From: JAVVUJ01 sp964461765
GTDB taxonomy: Bacteria; Bacillota; Clostridia; Peptostreptococcales; Anaerovoracaceae
Assembly: GCA_964461765.1 (NCBI GenBank)
Contig: CAYWVS010000021.1
Location: 1 to 42,181 of the forward strand
Direction: 5' to 3'
Length of the DNA stretch: 42,181 bases
Shown here piece by piece: positions 32,181-39,202 of this stretch. Numbering within the stretch: the first letter of the stretch is position 1; every line of letters starts with the position of its first letter. The notes beneath the pieces were generated by a model, which worked only from the letters and a program-made list of their open reading frames with translations, was not told the DNA's origin and did not search any database. The position numbers were made by a program, and so were the translations under genes.

Positions 32181-33437
32181 TTACTTCGATTCATTTTTCA
32201 CGGATTCCTGGAAAAAGATCTCACCTTGTCTCTTACAACCTGACAATCCTTTTAAAAAAAGGGTTGCAATTATGGGGAAAATAACCGCTACTAAGATGCT
32301 TAATCGCAATGCAAGCTGTTCCTGAGAAAGAGGCAAGTTTACTGTAATACCGGTTCCCCAATCTGCCACAATCCCTGTAAGCCAAGGACCCAAAGACGCT
32401 CCAATATCACCACCGGCTGCAAGGAGTGCAAACATAGAAGCTCCCGCCAGAGGCAGACGATTGGCAGCCACAACCAAAATTCCCGGCCACAACAGACTTA
32501 CACAAAGACCTGTGAAACAGCAAGCTAAGACCGAAAGCCAAGGAAATGGAGATACGGCAACCATCACATAACAAACAACCGCTGACATAGCACCATAAAG
32601 CAGTATTCTTTCCAAATCTATATTGCTACCCTTAATGCCATAGAGTAGCCTACCGATGCCAAGCATCACAGCAAAACCACACATCCCCAACATATCTCCT
32701 ACAATTTTAGGTAGTGCAATCCCCTTTTCCATAAAGGAGGACGCCCATTGAGCCATGGTAACCTCAGATGCACCTCCAAACAAGATGGCTCCGAAAGCAA
32801 ATAGGAATACAGGGCTTCTTAAAAGCTCCTTTATTTTCATCACTTTATCTGCTTCAACTTTTCTATTAAGAGGTACCTTTGCAAACAAAAAAGTATTTAG
32901 AAGTGGAATAACAGACCAAAGTAACACGATAACCCACCAGGGAATCCCCATAAAAATAGATAAGGTTGTAACCATTACCACCGCTACCTGCCCCCAGGCA
33001 TAAAAGGAATGCAGTACCGACATTGCTTTTTCTTTTTCCTCACTTGGGATGGCGTCAATGATGGGGCTGAGAAGCAACTCAAACAGACCACCCCCTCCGG
33101 AAAAAATAAGGGTAGCCATGAGAAATCCCAGATATACATTATTTGGAATCAAAAACGGGGCAAGGGCAAAAAGAACAAGACCTGCCCCACAGAATATATG
33201 CGCAGCAATGGCAAAGGGACGAAAGCCATGTTTATCAACTGCCCTACTAAAGGTAATATCCACAACTACCTGAGTAATAAAGTTTACAAGCACAAGCAAC
33301 CCAAACTGGGAATAGGAAAACCCAAATTGTTCCTTTAGGGGTATAAAAATGATAGGGGTTATATTAATTACAATCGCTTGGCTAAAATTGGATATGTAAC
33401 AGGCGATAACTGTGGATTTATATGACATGGACTTCAT
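32181..33437 (-). CDS. Major facilitator superfamily transporter
   Basis: The protein of about 418 residues has twelve hydrophobic segments in two halves (for example VIACYISNFSQAIVINITPIIFIPL, FGLLVLVNFITQVVVDITF, and in the second half VFLFAFGAILFGGASEVTMAQW). The loop DKHGFRPFA after segment 2 is the MFS motif A region. The overall pattern resembles the sugar/fucose-permease-like branch, but the substrate is unknown. The ATG at 33437 overlaps the HIT gene stop as TGATG; the open frame extends a further five codons upstream. The position suggests translation coupled to the HIT gene. Confidence 0.85.
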   Translation of the reverse strand: MKSMSYKSTVIACYISNFSQAIVINITPIIFIPLKEQFGFSYSQFGLLVLVNFITQVVVDITFSRAVDKHGFRPFAIAAHIFCGAGLVLFALAPFLIPNNVYLGFLMATLIFSGGGGLFELLLSPIIDAIPSEEKEKAMSVLHSFYAWGQVAVVMVTTLSIFMGIPWWVIVLLWSVIPLLNTFLFAKVPLNRKVEADKVMKIKELLRSPVFLFAFGAILFGGASEVTMAQWASSFMEKGIALPKIVGDMLGMCGFAVMLGIGRLLYGIKGSNIDLERILLYGAMSAVVCYVMVAVSPFPWLSVLACCFTGLCVSLLWPGILVVAANRLPLAGASMFALLAAGGDIGASLGPWLTGIVADWGTGITVNLPLSQEQLALRLSILVAVIFPIIATLFLKGLSGCKRQGEIFFQESVKNESK

Positions 33438-33799
33438 CAACCCGGTGGCCAAATCATTTTTCGTTTTCCTAAAAGGTGAAAATGCAAGTGCTGAACGGTC
33501 TGCATGCCGTCTTCTCCGCAGTTATTCACCAATCGATATCCATTTTCCAACCCCAGTTCTGCTGCAATGTCTTTCACCTTGCAAAGAAGGTAACCCAAAA
33601 GTTGTTGATCCTCCTTATCTCCATCTGTTCCTACACCAGTCACAGCATCCAAGGAGCTGATATGCTTTTTGGGAATAATCAACACGTGGACAGGTGCCTG
33701 AGGATCCAAATCATGAAAACATAAAATTTTCTCGTCTTCATAAGCAATCTTTGCCGGTATTTCCTTTTCTACAATTTTACAAAAAATACAATCTGACAT
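33437..33799 (-). CDS. HIT-family nucleotide hydrolase (HinT-like)
   Basis: HinT-type proteins hydrolyse adenosine 5'-monophosphoramidates. The 120-residue protein has the zinc pair C-x2-C at the start (SDCIFCKIV), FHDLDPQAPVHVLIIPKKHI, and the catalytic histidine triad QHLHFHLLG (His104, 106, 108). AGAAAGGAAGAAAC precedes the ATG. It follows mtaB at 222 bp and is coupled to the MFS gene. Confidence 0.95.
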   Translation of the reverse strand: MSDCIFCKIVEKEIPAKIAYEDEKILCFHDLDPQAPVHVLIIPKKHISSLDAVTGVGTDGDKEDQQLLGYLLCKVKDIAAELGLENGYRLVNNCGEDGMQTVQHLHFHLLGKRKMIWPPG

Positions 33800-34021
33800 G
33801 TTTCTTCCTTTCTATTAAAACTTAAAACGTAATTTCCTTTAATTTGAAATTTTCATATTTATTTTAATGATTTTATTGAAATTATCTTTAAATTTTAAGT
33901 ATTTAAAAAAATATATAATATCAAATATTTATGTCAATTTACACAATTACAACATAAAAATTTTAATTATGTTCAATACTACAGTTTTAGAATGTGATAA
34001 ATTTATATATTATAGATCTAT

Positions 34022-35470
34022 CTAAATTACTCCTATTACCCCATCTTTATATAAGGTTTCCATCTTGATCTTCACAAAGCTATTTAATATCTTATCTCGT
34101 AGCTCCTGCGTAATAGGCTCCTCAGGCTTATAATAAACAGTAATGTAGTTTTCTGAATATCCCGTAAAGTAGCCTGTTTCTTCTTCATAAGTCTCAAATA
34201 AAACTACACCTTCACCACCCAAATTTTTCTCTAAAAACCTTTGGGCGCTTAGCTTTCCTAGGGCAATCAATTCCTTGCTACGCCTTGCTTTCACTTCCGG
34301 CGCAAGGTGTCCTTTCATCTCTGCCGCTTTGGTTCCCGGTCTCTTGGAATACTGGAACACGTGAATTTTAGCAAATTCCAAAGATTCTACCAGCCTTAAG
34401 GTTTCCCTAAAATCCTCTTCACTCTCCCCCGGAAATCCTACGATAATGTCTGCGGTAATGGCAAAGTGGGGGTTCCTCTGCCGCAGGGCATCCACAATGT
34501 CCACATATTGTTCAGCTGTGTAGCTGCGGTTCATGCTCTTTAAAATTTTATTGCTGCCGCTTTGCAAAGATAGATGAAAATGGGGACAAAGCTTGGGGTA
34601 TTTCAAAAGCTTTAAAGCGTAATCTTTGTTGATAACCGTGGGTTCTAAGGATCCAATGCGAATGCGAAAATCCCCCGGTAAGGCATCCAAATCCCGAACC
34701 AAGCTTTCCATTCCGAGAGAGGATTGTACCTTTTTACCCATACTGTAAAGGGGGGATTCTGGCCCTTCTTCTATACCATGAAGGAATGATTCTGGCCCTT
34801 CTTCTATACCATGAAGAGAAGATTCTGGCCCTTCTTCAATGCCATAAAGGGCTGCATTGATGCCTGTCAAAAGGATTTCCTTAAAGCCTTGGTTCAATAA
34901 ATTCTGCCCTTCCATCAAGATTTCTTCCCTTTTCCTACTTCGCACATTTCCTCTGGCATAGGGAATAATGCAATAGGAGCAGAAACGATTGCAACCGTCC
35001 TGAATTTTAATATAGGCACGGGTCCGGGAATCCATGGAGGTAATTTTCGCCCCTTCTTCGTACTCTCCTATGTCATCAAAAGAGTTTACATAGGTTTGAA
35101 TGGTCTTATCCTTCTGTGCTTGCTCTTTCTTTTTTAAGAAATCCTCCACGTAATCTACCAATTGACTCTTTTCGTGGGTACCTGCCACAATATTTACCCC
35201 TTCGATGGCTGCCGCTTCATCGGGATTAACTTGGGCATAGCAACCAACCACTGCAGTGATGCAGTCAGGATTTTTTCTCTTTACCCTTCGGATAAACTGC
35301 CTGGATTTCTTGTCAGAAAGACCTGTCACTGTGCAGGTGTTTACCACATAAATATCCGCCTCTTCTTCATCCTTTACAATTTCATATCCCCTGGTCATAA
35401 ACTTTTCTTTCATAGCCTGGGTTTCATATTGATTCACCTTACAACCTAAGGTGTGAAATGCCACTTTCAT
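34022..35470 (-). CDS. mtaB: tRNA t6A37 methylthiotransferase MtaB
   Basis: MtaB is a radical-SAM enzyme that adds a methylthio group to t6A37 of tRNAs. The 482-residue protein has the N-terminal cluster cysteines Cys10 (TLGCKVNQYE), Cys46 (NTCTVT) and Cys77 (VVGCYAQ), the radical-SAM triad Cys160/164/167 (CNRFCSYC) and a C-terminal TRAM-like region. It is longer than the usual 430-450 residues. The cause is an insert around 210-243 made of an 11-residue unit, GIEEGPES(S/F/P)LH, in three copies. AGAAAGGACAAT precedes the ATG. Confidence 0.95.
   Translation of the reverse strand: MKVAFHTLGCKVNQYETQAMKEKFMTRGYEIVKDEEEADIYVVNTCTVTGLSDKKSRQFIRRVKRKNPDCITAVVGCYAQVNPDEAAAIEGVNIVAGTHEKSQLVDYVEDFLKKKEQAQKDKTIQTYVNSFDDIGEYEEGAKITSMDSRTRAYIKIQDGCNRFCSYCIIPYARGNVRSRKREEILMEGQNLLNQGFKEILLTGINAALYGIEEGPESSLHGIEEGPESFLHGIEEGPESPLYSMGKKVQSSLGMESLVRDLDALPGDFRIRIGSLEPTVINKDYALKLLKYPKLCPHFHLSLQSGSNKILKSMNRSYTAEQYVDIVDALRQRNPHFAITADIIVGFPGESEEDFRETLRLVESLEFAKIHVFQYSKRPGTKAAEMKGHLAPEVKARRSKELIALGKLSAQRFLEKNLGGEGVVLFETYEEETGYFTGYSENYITVYYKPEEPITQELRDKILNSFVKIKMETLYKDGVIGVI
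34755..34853. repeat. Three 33-bp tandem repeats inside mtaB
   Basis: Units at 34755-34787, 34788-34820 and 34821-34853 are nearly identical. The period of 33 bp keeps the reading frame and encodes 11 residues per copy. Confidence 0.95.
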
Positions 35471-35524
35471 ATTGTCCTTTCTAATGCTGTTTTGGGTTTG
35501 TAAATGCTACACAGCATATAGAAT

Positions 35525-35553
35525 ATTATGTCTTATGTCACTTATTATTTCAA
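35525..35553 (-). promoter_or_regulatory. Sigma-A-type promoter for mtaB
   Basis: On the minus strand TTGAAA (35553-35548), a 17-bp spacer and CATAAT (35530-35525), about 55 bp before the mtaB ATG. It lies inside the 55-bp sequence that is repeated on the other side of the N run. Confidence 0.6.
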
Positions 35554-35567
35554 GTGATTTTTACAAT

Positions 35568-35667
35568 NNNNNNNNNNNNNNNNNNNNNNNNNNNNNNNNN
35601 NNNNNNNNNNNNNNNNNNNNNNNNNNNNNNNNNNNNNNNNNNNNNNNNNNNNNNNNNNNNNNNNNNN
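35568..35667. other. Assembly gap of 100 N
   Basis: Exactly 100 unknown bases, the conventional placeholder for a gap of unknown size. The true distance may be zero or negative (an overlap). Confidence 0.99.
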
Positions 35668-35722
35668 AGCATATAGAATATTATGTCTTATGTCACTTAT
35701 TATTTCAAGTGATTTTTACAAT

Positions 35723-36032
35723 AATGTGATTAATAAGTGATAAGTCAGCCTGATTGTGATATTCTGTCCCTTTTATATTAAATGTGGATAGTAACGATAA
35801 ATCAGGATGTAGATTATCGTGAAAAATGTCACCTCTATATAGTAAAATAAATATATGAAACAGAAAGTGATAAAATTAACGCTTACACTAAGTCTCCAAA
35901 TAGAATGTATTTGTTGAATTTAGGTTGAGGTTACTATATACTGTATTTGTTGAATCTGGGTTGAAGTTACTAAATACTTAACTTAAATAGGTTGAAAAAA
36001 GAGCCTTGAACAAAGGCGAATAGGGTTTAATC
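35723..36032. other. Intergenic region upstream of the AAA ATPase
   Basis: The 310 bp contain a 31-bp direct repeat (35906-35936 and 35942-35972, about four mismatches) and no convincing gene. The start of the AAA ATPase has only GGG in TAGGGTTTAATC as ribosome binding site. Confidence 0.7.
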
Positions 36033-36776
36033 ATGGATAAAAAATTTATTAACAGCATTAAATTAAGGCAAGGTCTTTCCAGCAACTCTTACCTTGCAAA
36101 GTTACCCATGGTGAAATATTTACAATCAGTTGAGTCCCTGCCATTTACAAAACCTGTAACTTTCCTTGTAGGCGAAAACGGCACCGGTAAATCAACCTTG
36201 CTAGAAGCTATAGCAGTAGCCGAAGGCTACAATGCTGAGGGTGGCACGAAAAATTTTAGCTTTACCACAAATAAAACTCATTCAGCACTTTGTGACTTTA
36301 TTAGCATAGCTAGAACTGCCTATGCAAAAGATGGCTTTTTTCTGCGAGCTGAAAGCTTTTACAATGCTGCCAGTTATATTGAGGAAATTTATGAGGGTGA
36401 ATTAAACGCAGGGATTCCTATTCCTTATGGAAATAAATCGCTACATGCCCAATCCCATGGTGAGAGTTTTTTATCACTTGTAGAAAATCGCTTTGGTGCA
36501 AACAGCTTATTTTTTCTGGATGAGCCTGAATCGGCACTATCACCATCAAAGCAACTTTCACTAATTGCATACATTGACGACCTGGTTAAGCAAAATTGTC
36601 AATTTATTATCGCAACTCACTCCCCCATTTTGATGGCATATCCAAATGCACAGATTTATGGATTGTCCGAAAAAGGCATTAATGAAATTTCCTATAAGGA
36701 AACTGAACACTACCAAGTTACAAAGCAGTTTTTAGATGATCCGGAGAGAATGCTGTGGTATCTATTGAAAGAATAA
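36033..36776 (+). CDS. Stand-alone AAA/ABC-like ATPase
   Basis: The 247-residue protein has Walker A VGENGTGKSTLLEAIA (47-62), a signature-like QSHGESFLSLV, Walker B LFFLDEPESALSP and the switch histidine IATHSP. This is the compact Rad50/SMC-like AAA_21 type with no coiled coil and no nuclease domain. Such single proteins occur widely; some relatives work in phage defence with a partner nuclease, but no partner is adjacent here. It is on the plus strand just after the assembly gap. Function unknown. Confidence 0.85.
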   Translation: MDKKFINSIKLRQGLSSNSYLAKLPMVKYLQSVESLPFTKPVTFLVGENGTGKSTLLEAIAVAEGYNAEGGTKNFSFTTNKTHSALCDFISIARTAYAKDGFFLRAESFYNAASYIEEIYEGELNAGIPIPYGNKSLHAQSHGESFLSLVENRFGANSLFFLDEPESALSPSKQLSLIAYIDDLVKQNCQFIIATHSPILMAYPNAQIYGLSEKGINEISYKETEHYQVTKQFLDDPERMLWYLLKE

Positions 36777-36916
36777 CTCTATTTTATAAATTTTATCTTG
36801 ATAAATATTCATCGGCTATAAATTCTGAACTTTCTGCCCATAATAACGTTTTAATTTCAACTTTAACAATCTTCAAATTAACAATCTTCATAACCTCTAT
36901 TACTTAAGATGATTTT

Positions 36917-37543
36917 CTATATCAAACAGGCTTCCAAATATATAAGCGGAAATGCGGCTTGCAGCACAGACCAGTTTTTAACCGAATAACCATTTTGATT
37001 TATAAACGCAACAAATTCTTCTGGTGTCCATTTTGAATAGGTCTCAAAATCAATTAACTTTAGAATAAAAGTATTCAGCTTCCATGTTGAATTACGCAGA
37101 TGTCCATGTGAGAATGTCGGTGCGATTAGTAAACCTCCCGGCTTAAGCACTCTTTTAATAGAGACCAACACTGCCTGCGGGTCAGGCATAATGTGTAGGG
37201 CATTTGATATAATAACCGCATCAAAGGTGCTATGGGGGAATGAAAGCTTTGTGGCATCTTCCACTGAAAAATGTATGTTTTCCGGGCAAGACTTTTTCTT
37301 TGCAGTTTCAATCATTTTTGGGGAAAAATCCGTTGCTTCCACTGAATGTACATACGGTGCAATGTTTATGGCTATTAAGCCCGTTCCCGTGGCAATTTCC
37401 AGCACGTCCATGTCTTTAGTAAGGGTTTCACACATCAAAGCGTACATTTTTTTATAAGCAACACCACTAAACCGAAGGACTTCCGCATCATAAAACTTAG
37501 CATACCTACCCCAAAATTTTTTATTGTCTTTCTCTTTTTTCAA
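36917..37543 (-). CDS. Class I SAM-dependent methyltransferase
   Basis: The fold is UbiE/methyltransf_11-like: FWGRYAKFYDAEV at the start, motif I DVLEIATGTGLIAINIAP, the acidic VEATDFSPKMIE, FDAVIISNALHIMPDP and LKPGGLLIAPTF. The substrate is unknown. The open frame extends to 37657, overlapping the upstream small membrane gene, but GGAGGTG just before a TTG at 37543 suggests the true start there, giving about 208 residues; an ATG at 37555 is an alternative. Confidence 0.85.
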   Translation of the reverse strand: MKKEKDNKKFWGRYAKFYDAEVLRFSGVAYKKMYALMCETLTKDMDVLEIATGTGLIAINIAPYVHSVEATDFSPKMIETAKKKSCPENIHFSVEDATKLSFPHSTFDAVIISNALHIMPDPQAVLVSIKRVLKPGGLLIAPTFSHGHLRNSTWKLNTFILKLIDFETYSKWTPEEFVAFINQNGYSVKNWSVLQAAFPLIYLEACLI

Positions 37544-37604
37544 AAGCACCTCCATTTGCATCATTTCCATCAATATGCTTTTTGTATAGGATTTGCTTAT
37601 CATC

Positions 37605-37868
37605 TTATGCTCGGGTAATGACCCAATATATACATAAAGCGATAATGATAATATCACCTATGATAATGGTTTTATAATATTTCTCAGCTTTAGTCTTATA
37701 ATATCCGATTTGCATAATTAAGCTGGAACTGCAATAGCACAGTAGAATTATTGATGTCAAGCTAGTTTCTGGCACCGGTATTTTCATATAATATAAAACC
37801 ATATTTAATAAGCACCATGCGACAATACCGATTGATACAAATTTTGCTGCCTTTTGATATTTTTCCAT
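37605..37868 (-). CDS. Small membrane protein, unrecognised
   Basis: The 87-residue protein has three hydrophobic segments: FVSIGIVAWCLLNMVLYYM, LTSIILLCYCSSSLIMQIGYY and TIIIGDIIIIALCIYWVI. I do not recognise the family. AAGGAGTCTTTT before the ATG is a good ribosome binding site, which supports a real gene. It lies between the methyltransferase and the gene at 37930 on the same strand and may share their transcript. Confidence 0.7.
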   Translation of the reverse strand: MEKYQKAAKFVSIGIVAWCLLNMVLYYMKIPVPETSLTSIILLCYCSSSLIMQIGYYKTKAEKYYKTIIIGDIIIIALCIYWVITRA

Positions 37869-37929
37869 AAAAGACTCCTTATAATTGATAACTTACATTC
37901 GTATTCACAAAATTTGTGATCATATAGGT

Positions 37930-38274
37930 TTACTCATTTTGTTCGTATATTAATTCAATATTCTCTATGGAATCGATTCTTAAAATTTTTGTGATAACAT
38001 TGTTTTTTTTACCTGTATAAGTGAACTTAATCCATTCTTCATCAGCATCTAATACCATACATTCAACATCCAAGCTTCCATCAAAAAATGATGCTCCATC
38101 TGCTAGGATCTTGCAGTTTTTACCGACTAATTGATTTATTATTTTTGACATGTCGTTACCTCCTTGTTGCTTTTTCCTTAATTTTTTTATTTCTTTTTCC
38201 AGTTTCTTCACTTTGCCCGGATATGAAGAATAAAATAATAAAATCATTAGAGCAACCCATCCTGCCCATTCCAA
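37930..38274 (-). CDS. Membrane-anchored small protein with an internal second start
   Basis: The full product of about 114 residues has one N-terminal membrane segment (EWAGWVALMILLFYSSYPG), a charged helix rich in Lys, and a soluble domain of about 72 residues (MSKIINQLVGKNCKILAD ... DEEWIKFTYTGKK ... ILRIDSIENIELI) that looks like a small beta barrel. The start is a TTG at 38274 with GGAGG eight bases upstream. Inside the gene AAGGAGGTAACGAC stands directly before an in-frame ATG at 38151, so the soluble part can probably be made separately. Function unknown. Confidence 0.7.
   Translation of the reverse strand: MEWAGWVALMILLFYSSYPGKVKKLEKEIKKLRKKQQGGNDMSKIINQLVGKNCKILADGASFFDGSLDVECMVLDADEEWIKFTYTGKKNNVITKILRIDSIENIELIYEQNE
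38138..38163 (-). promoter_or_regulatory. Strong internal ribosome binding site and ATG
   Basis: On the minus strand CAAGGAGGTAACGACATG lies within the coding sequence and in frame. AGGAGG is seven bases before the ATG at about 38151, a better match than the site at the start of the gene. Confidence 0.7.
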
Positions 38275-38559
38275 AATTGGCACCTCCGATTATATAAAAT
38301 TACTCATCCAACATCAAATACCTAGCAACTTCAAAATAAGCTCTGTTCTAAAAAGATGAGCAAAAAAGATTTTAACAATTTGTGTTAATCTGATTATTAT
38401 GCCTATTTTTTTCAGTTACATAATGAATTCCACAAAAATAAATAGATGCTACATAAAGATAAGCAAAAAATTCAATAGATAATTTCACCATGTTAGTGCT
38501 GCCGTTACCTGCAAAAACCAAACATAGTCTATTTGTTATTCCTTTAATATAAGCTTTGA
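38275..38559. other. AT-rich region without a gene
   Basis: I see no convincing gene, hairpin with T run, or clear promoter in these 285 bp; a promoter for the gene at 37930-38274 is expected here. Confidence 0.4.
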
Positions 38560-39051
38560 CTACATTGACTCATTATGAATATCTTTTAACACACTTTTAG
38601 CGATTTTTTCAAATACAGGAATTGACAAAAGAAGCACAATACCAACAACAATAGTAGCTATTAACACTTCACTTACTTTCAGATGTGAGTTAACAGCATT
38701 GTATAGAATAATGCTATTAAGAGGTGCCATTAAGAAGATACCAGTGAATACGCCTGGACAATAATTCTTGTATCGTAACGTAAGTAGCAAATGAGGAACT
38801 ATGGTATTTACAAGCATTGCTCCTACAAACCCAATAAAACAAAATTCAATCATTATATTATTAGGATACATAATCGATAATCCAGATGTTAAATACCCTA
38901 ATATGGTAATCCCTAACAATGCAAAAATAAAATGCTGCTTTTGGAATGACCTCCGACTATTTGGCATTGTTTTTATTCTCCACTCAGTAAACCATAGCGC
39001 TTCCTCAATATTGTGCAGTGTTAAACAAAACATAAAAATCAAAGGTTCCAT
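38560..39051 (-). CDS. HXXEE-domain membrane protein
   Basis: The protein of about 163 residues begins MEPLIFMFCLTLHNIEEALWF, with the name-giving H-x2-E-E (HNIEE) in the first helix, followed by EW. Four further hydrophobic segments follow (HFIFALLGITILGYLTSGLSIMY, FCFIGFVGAMLVNTIVPHLLL, GVFTGIFLMAPLNSIILYNAV, VLIATIVVGIVLLLSIPVF). The buried His and Glu suggest a metal site or enzyme in the membrane, but the family has no known function. AGAGGG precedes two ATG codons at 39054 and 39051; the second has the better spacing. Confidence 0.8.
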   Translation of the reverse strand: MEPLIFMFCLTLHNIEEALWFTEWRIKTMPNSRRSFQKQHFIFALLGITILGYLTSGLSIMYPNNIMIEFCFIGFVGAMLVNTIVPHLLLTLRYKNYCPGVFTGIFLMAPLNSIILYNAVNSHLKVSEVLIATIVVGIVLLLSIPVFEKIAKSVLKDIHNESM

Positions 39052-39202
39052 CATTGTCCCTCTTTTCAAATATCATTAATTAATATTTATATTTTTTTAA
39101 AAATCATTATATAGTACAATTTATCATAATTATAACTAATAATTTTACAACCAATTTATATTATCACAGTATTTTTCAATTTTATCTTTCTTATATATGT
39201 AT

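Larger units (their letters stand above)
35513..35722. repeat. Identical 55-bp sequences flanking the assembly gap
   Basis: Bases 35513-35567 and 35668-35722 are identical over all 55 positions and directly border the N run. This length equals a common assembler k-mer, so it is probably a contig overlap written twice rather than a biological repeat. Confidence 0.9.

Noticed and set aside
35472..35729. Plus-strand open frame passing through the N run
   Set aside because: It exists only because unknown bases carry no stop codon; its two ends are the duplicated 55-mer.
36033..36776. Phage-defence system built around the AAA ATPase
   Set aside because: No nuclease, reverse transcriptase or toxin-like partner is adjacent, and similar single ATPases occur in many genomes without a known defence role.
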